This document shows positions 19,601 to 28,499 of a DNA stretch of 35,186 bases, piece after piece; the stretch's first letter is position 1, and each line of letters starts with the position of its first letter. Source of the stretch: Cladosporium sp. IMV 00045 (lineage: Eukaryota; Ascomycota; Dothideomycetes; Cladosporiales; Cladosporiaceae); the NCBI GenBank assembly GCA_001931905.2, contig MSJI02000415.1, forward strand, positions 1 through 35,186, given 5' to 3'. The notes under the pieces were generated by a model. The model was not told where the DNA came from, searched no databases, and was given only the letters and a program-made list of their open reading frames with translations. Position numbers and translations under genes: made by a program.

Positions 19601-20192
19601 CCACTGTCAAGAGCCCGACGAAAGCCGCACTACTGTACGCGATCGCGGCAGGCTAATCGAGGTTGTTCATCAGTCGTCGAATCTCTATTCCTTCCACAAT
19701 GGAGCCCACTTGCATGATTCTGAGCGTGCTGGTACCTGCACTTGAGGATCTTGAGATGTATGATGAAAGATATGTGACCACTGCTTTCGAAATGTTGATA
19801 ATGCAGCGCATTGCGAAAATATCTTGGGGGTACTCAAGGAAATCTTTTGCAATGTTTTCGAACGAATGCCGTTAATAGATGTGTTGAATGATGTTGGAGA
19901 GCATGAAACCCCACATCAGCCCTCCTCCGACGTTTCATCACTTCATCATCAAAGTTGAAGCTTTTACCAACAAACCAAAGATGAGGAATGGAGGCATGCT
20001 TTCCGAATGGCAGCGCGAGTGGCCGAGGCGGAGGTGGAGGAACGGCCGATGCTTAGAATGAAGGTCTGGGGTGAGGAGCTGGGTGAGACGGCGGTGGAAT
20101 TGCTTACTGGCATGACGAACCTCGATCCGAAGGACCGGTTGACGATTGAGCAAGTGCTGGATCATGCGTATTGGCGGGAATGTGCTTCGTGA
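19518..20192 (+). pseudogene. decayed protein-kinase C-lobe remnant
   Basis: In one frame, a DFG-like motif (RDMDFGQARYL at about 19515-19545) and, 600 bp later, a clear kinase subdomain XI (VELLTGMTNLDPKDRLTIEQ then VLDHAYWRE, 20097-20181) are seen, followed by a stop at 20190. Between them the frame has several stop codons (for example near 19743 and 19956), and no catalytic-loop HRD or APE motif can be found. The LDPKDRLTIEQVL.H..W pattern is the usual end of fungal Ser/Thr kinases, where the Arg ends the domain. I read this as a broken kinase gene, partly overwritten by the tandem array upstream. An intact C-terminal exon of a spliced gene is less likely, because no N-lobe exists upstream. 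Confidence 0.45.
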
Positions 20193-20709
20193 AGTCGAAG
20201 CGTGGGTGCTTGTGTGCTGGTTCATGATTGTCGCAAGAATAGCTTCTGAGAGAGCTGGCGGGAGCCATGGTTATAGTTTCAGACAGAAGAAGAGAGACTC
20301 AAAGATCTTTCTGATGCATTGAAAGGTTGTATTCGACGATGTAGTACACGTGCGTACAGCTGTCTGTGGCTGCCTCATTTATTCCATCTTGCAAATCGTC
20401 ATAGAACAAAGCGCCTCCTATACTTAGACAACAAATGCAGGTACGCTCCCAACGATACGAAGTCTTGTCCAAAGACCAGAGATCGCGCTGATTAGACGAT
20501 TGGCAATGCACGCGAGTGAAACAAGTCATAGGAAACATCGAAGTGAGGTCAACAGTAGATTGAGAAAGTGGGTCTCATCCGGCATCCGAAAATCCACCTC
20601 CGCAAGTTCTCGAACGTCCAATGGCGAACGTCTAGAAAAGTAACCTACCTAACATCAACCACTCTCTCGCAAGACCACCACAAAACAGCACCACCCATCC
20701 ACAGCAATC
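20193..20709. other. intergenic, promoter of the 20710 gene
   Basis: 517 bp after the kinase remnant. A CACGTG hexamer lies at about 20347. The last 60 bp before 20710 are C/A-rich, as in a fungal 5' leader. No gene or RNA is seen. Confidence 0.5.
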
Positions 20710-21198
20710 ATGTTGCGCACCCTCCGCCGCCTGCCACCCCTGCCCAAACGCCCCTACAGCACCAAACCCACTCACCCACCACCCGCCGGCCCCTACAAGC
20801 ATACCTCCGCCTCAACACCACCACCCACTCCCACCCCAACCCCAAAAAACTCCCCGGCAACCCCATCCTCAACCAACCCCACCTCCTCGCCTCCCCCACC
20901 AGCTCCCTCACCCCTCACCAAGGAAGCCCTTGACCCCGCCCGCGGCGCCGCCGCCTCTCTCAAAGCCGCGCGCGAAGGCGTGCTGGACCCGCGCTACAGG
21001 GGAGCTTCGCGGCGTGTTGTGGCGATCATTTGCGCGGTGCCAATTTTTCTGGTCACGAGTTGGGTGCTGTTTGAGAGGACGGTGTTGGGGGTGGAGCAGA
21101 AGAGGCATATTCCTAGGGAAGTAAAAGGGGAGGGGGAGGGGGAGGGGGAGGGGGTGGATGTTGTGGGCGAAGGGGTTGGTGTTGTTGATGGGAAATGA
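20710..21198 (+). CDS. small mitochondrial single-pass membrane protein, unknown function
   Basis: Single-exon 162-aa protein. The N-terminus MLRTLRRLPPLPKRPYSTK is a textbook mitochondrial presequence ending in a PYST processing-type site. A Pro/Thr/Ser-rich disordered linker follows (residues about 20-70). The conserved-looking core is LDPRYRGASRRVVAIICAVP followed by IFLVTSWVLFERTVLGVEQK, one membrane helix with a basic N-side. The C-terminus is a Gly/Glu repeat (GEGEGEGEG) coded by the purine hexamer repeat at 21127-21155. I recall similar short fungal mitochondrial proteins with a DPRYR-x-membrane-ERxVLG pattern but cannot name a function. The adjacent genes give no hint. An inner-membrane location is inferred. 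Confidence 0.7.
   Translation: MLRTLRRLPPLPKRPYSTKPTHPPPAGPYKHTSASTPPPTPTPTPKNSPATPSSTNPTSSPPPPAPSPLTKEALDPARGAAASLKAAREGVLDPRYRGASRRVVAIICAVPIFLVTSWVLFERTVLGVEQKRHIPREVKGEGEGEGEGVDVVGEGVGVVDGK
21127..21155. repeat. GGGGGA hexamer microsatellite inside a coding region
   Basis: About four to five tandem copies of AGGGGG, translated as alternating Gly-Glu in the 20710-21198 protein. A multiple-of-3 unit means length changes stay in frame. G-runs of five could form a quadruplex on the coding strand. Confidence 0.8.
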
Positions 21199-21572
21199 AA
21201 TTCCGTGAAGAGGTGAATTGTCATCATTATTCTTGGGGTTTTGGAAAAATGGTATGAGGTGTAATGTATTATATGGGACAGATTGGAGATTTGGTCACTG
21301 GCATTTGAAATGCTTGGATGTGGATTGGGGAGGGATATTATGGTATTATTATTTGTATCGTTCTACTAGGACCGCCTTTTTTGGGGTGTTTGTGCTGGAT
21401 CCTTCGGCCGTTGCAACAACGATTAGAGAGAGAAACAGGCAAGAGGAAAAGAAAACGCTGGATCGCCAAAAACAGAACAAAACGCCCAAGAAAACAAAAA
21501 CAGTGCTGGCAATCAACAAAATCCAAACAAGCAAAGGAAAAAGAGAAAGGCGCAACAAGACACCCCACCTCT
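21199..21572. other. convergent 3' intergenic region
   Basis: 374 bp between convergent stops at 21198 and 21573. The right half is A-rich on the plus strand (about 21430-21550), consistent with T-rich 3' UTR sequence of the minus-strand gene. No gene is seen. Confidence 0.55.
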
Positions 21573-22714
21573 CTACCAAGCAGTGTGCCCACCATCAATC
21601 CTCAAATCACTCCCAGTCATAAAGCTGCTCGCATCAGAGATGCAAAAAACCGCCGCACCGCGGTACTCCTCAGGCACCGACAACTTGCCGAGCATATTTT
21701 GGGTTGGCCAATCGCGGCGGCGCTCCGGGTACTTCTCAAACAGCGCCTCGACCATGGCGGTGGCAATGTAGCCGGGCGAGATGGTGTTGACGCGGATGCC
21801 GTAGGAGCCCCACTCGGCGGCGAGGTTGCGGCCGAGCTGCAGCACGGCGGCTTTGGAGGCGTTGTACGCCGGGCAGATCAGGCCGCGGTTCGCGACCGTG
21901 CCGCTCATGGAGGCGATCATGGCGATGCTGCCGCCGTTGCCCCAGCGGATCATTTCTTTGGCCACGGCTTGGGCGGTCATGAAGACGCCTAGACTTTGTT
22001 AGTAAGCTTGATCGTGGGAGAAATAGTGGGGTTAGGATTCTTACCAGTCACGTTGACTTCGAACATCATGTTGGAGTCTGCCTGGCTGTAGTCGAGCGCG
22101 GGAGTCTCCTGCTGAATGCCAGCGGCGGCGATCAGACCGTCGAGTCGGCCCTGGGCGTCGCTGATGCTCTTGACCACCGCGTTGAGGCCCTGGACGTCTC
22201 GCACGTCGATCTGGCGGTAGTGCAGTGTGTTTCCTAGTGGCGAGTCAGAAACATAATTCATTCATTCAAAAAAACAAAAAAAGCAATCAAATAAAAACTC
22301 ACCAAGTTCCTCAGCAGCTCGCTGCTGCACCCTGTAGAAATCCGCACTGGGCTCCGGCAAACGATCGAGAGCGTAAACGGTCGCGCCAGCCTCAAGCAAG
22401 GCCTCAGCCTGCACCAGACCGAGACCTCGCGCGGCGCCGGTGACGAGCACGACTTTGTCGTTCAGGTTGAACTCGGGCAGACGCTTGGTCGTTCCGAGGT
22501 ACGAGCCGGACTTGTAGTTGTCTTTGAGCGCGACGGCTTCCTCGACGGGGGGCTCGGGTGGGCCGCGGTCGGAGATGATGGGGTTGCCTCGTGGCGGGTC
22601 GCGGTGGTCGTGCATGTCGGTGCGGATGGAGGTGAGAGGAGCGATTTTTCTGGCGGCGAGGGGGGCGCGGAGTTGGCGCAGGGCGCGGGGCGCGGATCGC
22701 ATGAGGGAGGCCAT
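21573..22714 (-). CDS. SDR-family oxidoreductase, probably mitochondrial
   Basis: Three exons (22303-22714, 22045-22233, 21573-21988) joined through introns with donors GTGAGT and GTAAGA, branch sites CTGAC and TACTAAC, and acceptors CTAG; 338 aa. The first 45 residues (MASLMRSAPRALRQLRAPLA, no acids) suggest a mitochondrial presequence, and a linker of about 35 residues precedes the fold. SDR motifs: cofactor loop TGAARGLG (92-99), an Asp after beta-2 in YALDR (NAD preference inferred), AAAG in place of NNAG, the structural Asn in NVTGVF, and the catalytic set Ser229, Tyr242 and Lys246 (PAYNASK). The end RIDGGHTAW is shared with the mannitol/arabinitol dehydrogenase and sorbose reductase branch, so a polyol or ketose substrate is likely but not shown. 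It converges with the 20710 gene. Confidence 0.85.
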
Positions 22715-24082
22715 TGTGAGTGGATGTGTTGTGTTTGTTGGTGGTTTGTTGCTGATGGGTGAGAGCTGATGGGAAGCTCTTTTGTATATGTATCAAGTTT
22801 GGGATGAGTCGATATATATATCAGTGGAGACGGATAGGCTTTCGGAGATGGATGATTGAGTGAGATGCCACAGAAGACGAGTAGAAGGATGAAGACGATG
22901 ATGAACGAACAACAAAGACCGGGTCAACACGACGAGACGATATATACCTTATGAGAAGAGGTACCTGACCGCCCTCGTGCACAGCTCCCAAGCTTTTCTA
23001 TCTCTGGATCCGCGCAATCCGTGGCTCGCGTGTCCATGTGTCGCACAGAGGACCTGGATACAAACGAGAGCCCGAAGGCCGAGAGGCAGGCACAACCGCC
23101 AGAGCTATGCTCGAATCGTCCATCCGGGACATGCGACCCTGTGGCGAGTGGTTTACTTTTTGCAGGGGAAAATCAAACGGCCGGGACGGAGTATGGGGGA
23201 GAGGGCAGAGTCGCGTGGCCCATCTCAGCCCAGGCACGATCGAGAGCTTCGAGACACGCCAGAAGCGAGCAGAGTGGCAGACTCACAGACTCGCATGCAG
23301 AAGAAAAGTGAGATGGCATTGGGAAAGGCGGGGAAAGGTCTTGGGGAGACTCAGAGCCTGGGCCCTGACCAGACTTCTGGAATGAAGTGAGGTATAGGCA
23401 TGCCGAGAGGGCGCAGTTCGGATTACCGCTTCGGGCAATATCAGACTCGTCGGTGAGACCAAATCAGGGAGTTTGTCGTCTGGCACGGCATCGGGATGGA
23501 GGCAAAGCTGATGCCGAAGCACCACGCGGCCTCTTCTTGGGACAGATGAGTCGTGTGCATCGGTGTCTCGTGTCGTGGAAGAAGGAATAACGACGAGTAG
23601 TGCATCGACCGGGGGGAGCAATCGTTCCATCTTCCCCGGCTGGACTGACTAGGAGATGTCCTCTTCGATTGACGTCCAGATTACATTCGCCCGCATGAGC
23701 GTTAGTGATTTCCCCATGTTTTATTCTTGGCTGTCTCCAGTTATTCTGTTTTGTCGATCGTGCAGGAAGTTGTTTTTGTTCTTAGTGTTTCTAGTGTGAG
23801 TAGTAGTGCGAGTACGCACGCTCGGTACGGTGCAAGCACAGCAAGTCTCGTAGTGCGCTGGTCGTGCTCATGCAGCCCGGAGTGCTGGGAACAACAACAC
23901 GACCCGCCAATTATCGACAATCACTACAGAGCCGTCCAGTCGAGTTTCTTTGCCACTAGTCGCCTGTCTCGCCAGTAGTCTCTGCTGCTGGCTGCTATTC
24001 TCAGCCGCCTGCAGGCGCATACTGCATTTGGGAGTGACAGGTGCGCGTTTGGCATCCCGGCAGTCATCAATCCAATCCACCC
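22715..24082. other. long divergent intergenic region
   Basis: 1.37 kb between divergent starts at 22714 (minus) and 24083 (plus). Open frames of up to 137 codons occur in 22970-23640 on both strands, but they are Arg/Gly/His-rich, start late and show no family similarity, and I do not call them. A TATATATA-type stretch lies at about 22812-22820, 100 bp upstream of the SDR start. No tRNA, repeat or transposon end was found. Confidence 0.5.
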
Positions 24083-25605
24083 ATGTCTTCGGCTTCCTCC
24101 CTTCTCTCCAAGACGGCGACTGGGTTCGCGGTAGCGGTGGCAGTCTACGCGATCATTCTAGGCGCCCTCCTCACCCCATCCCTGCAGAGATTGTATTTTT
24201 GCCCTGCATCTTCCCACAACCTGTCATCGGGGCCAACCGAAGCTGACCATTCATGCCAGTGCTCTGTACGCCCATAAGATCAACACGCTCTTCTGGCATG
24301 ATATCGACAATGCGGAACAGTTTGGATTCGCCAAAGGCCAAGTCACGCCTTTCACAATCCCCACGCCCGATGGTGAATCGCTGTATGCATGGCATGTCTT
24401 GCCCATAGACGCCTATCTGCGCAACTCCAAAGCCTTGAGTGAAACTGAGCGACCCCATGGGCCCGTCCCGGACTTCACCAAAACGTTGCCGTTCGAGATA
24501 CTGTCTTCGAGAAATCCACCTGCTCGGGTGGTAATCAATTGTGAGTTTCCTCTTCCCAGCTCGCCAAAACCCCATCAAACAGACAACAACTAACAGCGCC
24601 GCGGCGAAGAAGTCCACGGCAACGCCGGCCACGTCGCCCAAGGCTGGCGAACTGATACCTACCGCAACCTGGCCCTGCAACCCAACACGCATGTCATCAC
24701 AATCGACTACCGCGGCTTCGGCCACTCGACAGGCTCGCCCAGCGAAACCGGCCTGATCACCGACGGCACCGCCGTGGCAGACTGGGTAATGCACGTGGCG
24801 AAAATCCCACCATCGCAAATAATCCTCCTCGGCCAAAGTCTAGGAACCGCAGTCGCCAGCGCGGTGGCGTTGAACTTCGCCTCTCCTGCCCACCCGTTGA
24901 TCACAGGAACCGACAATGACACCACACCCCTCCTCACCCCAACCTCCCCTCAAACCCCCACGACCTTCGCCTCTATAATCCTAATCGCACCCTTCCACTC
25001 CCTCCCCTCCCTCCTCCTCACCTACCGCCTCGGCGGCCTGATCCCTCTCCTCCTCCCGCTCCGCCCCTTCCCCGCCTTCGCCCGCGCTCTCACGTCCCGC
25101 ATGACGGACACGTGGCCCACGGCGGAAAGGCTGGCGGCTTATCGGGGCGCTTTTGCTGGGCGCGAGGAAGTTTTGGAGGTTCGTGAGGATTCTGGCAGTT
25201 TGGATGGGGAGGTTGAGAGGAGGGAGATGGGAGCGGTGCAGATCGTGCACGCGAGGAGTGATCGGGACATTTCGTGGCGACAGACGGGGGAGATTTGCGC
25301 GGAGGTGCTGGGGGTGAATGGGTGTGAGTTTGGAGATGGGGAGGAGGGGGGTTTGATCAATTTGAAAGAAGAGGGGATGCCCAGGTTCAGGGTGCAGGTT
25401 GTTGAATTTGGTGGTGAGTTTCCATGATTGCCGTCCTTGTTTTGGCCCTTTTTGCGTCTACCGTCTTTCTCTTCTCGGGGTTGGGGTTGTTCACGCACTC
25501 AGACGTTATTGCTGACTTCTTCTTGATGCAGGCCACAACCGCATCGTAACGTACTCGACCGTCGCTCTCGCAGTCGCGAGGGGGTTTGAGGGCGAATTCG
25601 ACTAA
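24083..25605 (+). CDS. ABHD12-like alpha/beta hydrolase, membrane anchored
   Basis: Four exons: 24083-24192, 24260-24540, 24613-25413 and 25532-25605; 421 aa. Donors are GTATTT, GTGAGT and GTGAGT; all three introns have CTGAC/CTAAC-type branch sites. Residues about 13-35 (TGFAVAVAVYAIILGALLTP) form an N-terminal membrane anchor. Joined exons give VVINFHGNAGHV, the HGN oxyanion segment, then ITIDYRGFGHSTG, the nucleophile elbow GQSLG (Ser206), Asp347 or Asp349 in HARSDRDI, and His399 in GGHNRIV, the last supplied by the short terminal exon. The order and the HGNAGH and DYRGFGHS motifs match ABHD12/BEM46-type serine hydrolases, which in animals act on lysophosphatidylserine at the ER membrane; the fungal substrate is unknown. 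The second acceptor (AAG at 24612) is chosen because only it restores the HGN motif. Confidence 0.85.
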
Positions 25606-26066
25606 TCATAGATGTGACCACTCACTCCTTGATGGGATGACACTCAGCTGTGAAGCGCCCAAAACATCTACATGCCGAGCGTATATTGTACTGTATAGAT
25701 CTTGTAAGAAGCTCCCTCGAGTCGATTCTTGAAGTCCACTAGTAGTCACATATTGGTGGCAGATGTCGTGCCCTCGAGACTCTTTCCAATTGCACCTTTT
25801 GGAGTAGCGAAAGCAAGCACTTCAGGGCAGGGGTTCGAAGCTTTTTTCCCCCCTCCTTTCTATATATCTCATCATCTGCAATTACATCTCAATTCATACA
25901 GAAGAGACAAGAAGCGAGGAGATATTGTGCGTTGGAAGGGACAACCAAGTATGTCAAGCATTAGAAGAAATCAATTCATATATCGGGGGTATCATAGTAT
26001 AAAGTCTACTGATCTGACGCGCACACATAACACATCCTGTTCCCTTCCCTTGCAACCTGTAAAGCC
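25606..26066. other. convergent 3' intergenic region
   Basis: 461 bp between convergent stops at 25605 and 26067, holding both 3' UTRs. A GGTTCGAA next to a T run at 25830-25845 is not part of a tRNA (no matching arms). Nothing else is seen. Confidence 0.55.
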
Positions 26067-28211
26067 CTACGCCTTCGCCTCGGACTCGTCCTCCTCATCG
26101 CTCTCGCCAGCAACAAGGCTCACGCCGCCCTCCCCCTCATCGAAGCCAGCGAACTCCTCATCATCGCTCTCAGCATCATCGACCTCGGCGCTCTCCTCAT
26201 CAGCCTCGTCCTCAGCCTTCCTCTTCTTGCCAGTAAGACCCAACTTCTCATCGCGACCCTGAGTCTCTTCGTCTTCCTTCTCCTTGCCCTCGGCTTTGGG
26301 CGGAGGGATGTACCAAGGAAGCTTTCCGCGGAGGAAGTCATTGATGACCAGCTTGGCGATACCGTCGATATCGGCCTCGCCACCCTTGATGAGCCTACCG
26401 CTTTTGCGGGCGATGAGCTCGAGGAAGCGGATCGACTCTTCGACGCGCGTCTTGTCCGATTTCTCGGCTTCTTCCTCAGGCGTGGCGGTGGGTTTCTCTT
26501 CCCAGCCCTTGATATCGTATGTGCGCTCGAGGTGGCGGGTCTGGCACCGCTTGAGCACGGCGGGGATGTACTGCGCGGGGTGCTCAACGTTCTCCGTGCG
26601 CACGACGCCGCGCAGGAGGATGTCTTCGGGGGTGTCGGTCATGCTGGGCGGGACGCAGCCGGGGCAGTCGATCAGGTAGATGCGCTTCATCAGGGTGATG
26701 TATTGCCAGACCTTGGTCTCGCCGGGGATGGGGGCGACCGTGCAGACCTTTTTCTTGCGGAGGGTGTTGATAATGGAGGACTTGCCGGTGTTGGGGTAGC
26801 CGATGAAGCCGACAGAGATTTGCTTGCGGGACGAGTGGAGGGCGGAGAATTGGCGGAGGAGGGAGATGAGGGATCCCTTGCCGAAGGAGTTGGTGATGGA
26901 GGCGTGGAAGGCGAGGGTGGGGTATTCGCGGGAAAGGAGTTTGACCCAACGAGCCTGCGTCAATGTCAGTATACTGTCGACGCCGTAATTGCAGCATGTA
27001 TGCAAGATGAAAATGCAATGACGAAAGAAAAAGATGTTTGTCCCAAGACTAAGCAGTCCTTCACGTTGGCCCTCGCGCAGAGCGCATAAGCGGGCTCAAG
27101 ATCGCTACTCAAAACAGGGACAGGCTCTCATCCCTAAGGCGACCAGACAACAAAACGTTGCCTGATCTGGGCGGGCGAGATATTGATCTGCCACTGTCGT
27201 AACAGATTCCAACCATTTATAGGTGGCCTAAAGCGGCGCTGGCGTGGTACCCTGACATGGACGGTGGCGTACTTTGGCACAATGTGCAAAGTGAATGTAT
27301 GGTGTAGGAAAAACTAAAAGAAATGAGAAGGGATGAATACGTACCGCGACGTTCGTGGGAACAAGATCGCACTTGTTGAGCAGGAAGAGAAGGTGCTTGT
27401 GTGGTGCCTCTTCTCGGATGTATTTTTCGATACTCCGGCAGCGAGTACCCAAAGGATCTCTGGCGTCGAGAACGTGAATTACCACGTCTGACGAATCAAT
27501 GACCTTGTAGAGCTCGTTCCAGATACGTTTTGATTGACCCTTGGTGAAAATGGCTTCTCTTGCGGTCGTGAGCAAGCCGGCGTCGGGCAGGAAGTAAGCC
27601 TGATCGTTCTCGGGCTCCTGGTCCAGCGTCTGGCCTGCGAGCATGGCCTGCTCTTTGCGTCTCTCCTCGTACTTGTCCAGGTCGTCGCCAGTAGAGGCGG
27701 CGAGGTCCTCGATCGAGCTGACAGCCAACTTGGGTCGCTTTCTTTGCGCATTGGGTCCAAATGTGTCGCCGAACTTCTCGCCCTCAATCTTGATCTTCGC
27801 GGCGTGCTGTAGCAGACCGTCCACTCTCTCCTTGCCCTTGTTGTCATTGATCAAGCTCATGGGCAGCTTGTTCTGCTTGAGCAGGAATGAGTACGGGTCC
27901 TTGCTCTGCTCCTCAACAGCTCCTCGGAAAGCCGCCAGGGCGTCCTGGCTGATAACACGAGTGTTGGTGAACCATTTCCTGTTCGGCTCGATGCGGGCAA
28001 CGGGCGTCTCCTTGCTCTGGTAGCTTGCGGCCTTGGTAACGTCGCCACGAGCGTTGTGCTCGGCCTTGCCCTCCTTCCAGATGTTAAGCTGCTTCACGCG
28101 CTTGCCACTGCGGTAGAAGTTCTCGCCCTTGGTACGGACGTTGCCCATGCCATCTTTGCCATCCTTGCCCTGGCGCTCACGGCGAGTAGCCTCTTTCTTT
28201 CCGGTACCCAT
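26067..28211 (-). CDS. NOG2: nucleolar GTPase Nog2 (Nug2), 60S ribosome assembly
   Basis: Two exons, 27345-28211 and 26067-26954, with a 389-nt intron (donor GTACGT, acceptor GCAG, phase 0); 584 aa. It is a circularly permuted GTPase of the YlqF/YawG group: DARDPLG and the G4 motif NKCD (279-282) come before G1 GYPNTGKSS (341-349) and G3 DCPG (385-388). The N-terminal NGP1NT-type region (KRVKQLNIWKEGKAEHNARG, then RKWFTNTRVI) is diagnostic for Nog2. The tail is Lys-rich, then strongly acidic (about residues 500-584). Nog2 binds pre-60S particles around rRNA helix 69 and the ITS2 side and blocks early Nmd3 loading until GTP hydrolysis. The intron is much longer than the others in this window and seems to carry an H/ACA snoRNA (27036-27270). 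It is divergent from mS26. Confidence 0.95.
27036..27270 (-). ncRNA. candidate intronic H/ACA snoRNA (snR191-like), in the NOG2 intron
   Basis: On the minus strand the intron holds a 5' hairpin whose lower stem pairs GCCACCGTC (27268-27260) with GACAGTGGC (27198-27190), 8 of 9 pairs. It is followed at once by AGATCA (27189-27184), which fits box H (ANANNA). The pocket has left guide ending GTCA (27256-27253) and right guide GTTAC (27203-27199). Together they complement GUAAC-U-A-UGAC of LSU rRNA helix 69, placing the target U exactly 14 nt before box H, as H/ACA rules require. A candidate ACA box is at 27041-27039, with three bases after it. In budding yeast snR191 sits in the NOG2 intron and guides the two helix-69 pseudouridines. 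The second hairpin (about 140 nt) I could not resolve into a clear pocket, so both ends are approximate. Confidence 0.6.
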
Positions 28212-28499
28212 GGCTGAGGCTGAATAGTGCCTGTTGCCTGTAAGAGTAAAGAGAGTGGGAGTTGGTTGAGGGAAAAGGCAAAAATTGCCTGATGTCTCTC
28301 ACCAAAAGAGAACGTGAAGATCGCAAACTTATCGTTCTCGGCTACCTGAAATATTTCTTCCTTGGCGGGATGAAGTCCGTGCGCCCGGACTTTCACTTCC
28401 GCTCTCGCCGCAGAGCATCCCCGACTGCGAGCAGCAAGCAGTAATCTTGTGAGCGGGATTGGGAAGGACGCTTTGATTATTTGCTCATCCACACACACG
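28212..28499. promoter_or_regulatory. divergent promoter, NOG2 and mS26
   Basis: 288 bp between divergent starts couple a cytosolic and a mitochondrial ribosome gene. It contains the 13-nt inverted repeat GGCAAAAATTGCC (28277-28289), whose AAAAATT core resembles the yeast RRPE element of ribosome-biogenesis genes; the match is short. The same stretch may be intronic in the NOG2 leader. Confidence 0.45.
28238..28302 (-). other. candidate 5' UTR intron of NOG2
   Basis: 65-nt minus-strand interval with donor GTGAGA (from 28302) and acceptor TTACAG (ending at 28238) preceded by a pyrimidine-rich tract. It lies 27 nt upstream of the NOG2 ATG. The branch site is weak, so confidence is low. Confidence 0.35.

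Noticed and set aside
22977..23630. Overlapping open frames of 115-137 codons on both strands in the SDR/ABHD intergenic gap
   Set aside because: Composition is Arg/Gly/Ser-rich, starts are arbitrary, frames compete with each other, and no splice signals or families are seen.
24541..24596. Nearest acceptor (TAACAG, 24596) for the second ABHD intron
   Set aside because: It shifts the frame and loses HGNAGH; the later AAG at 24612 restores the catalytic-fold motif.
25825..25850. GGTTCGAA before a T run, like a tRNA 3' end with a Pol III terminator
   Set aside because: T-stem halves do not pair and no D or anticodon arm lies upstream.
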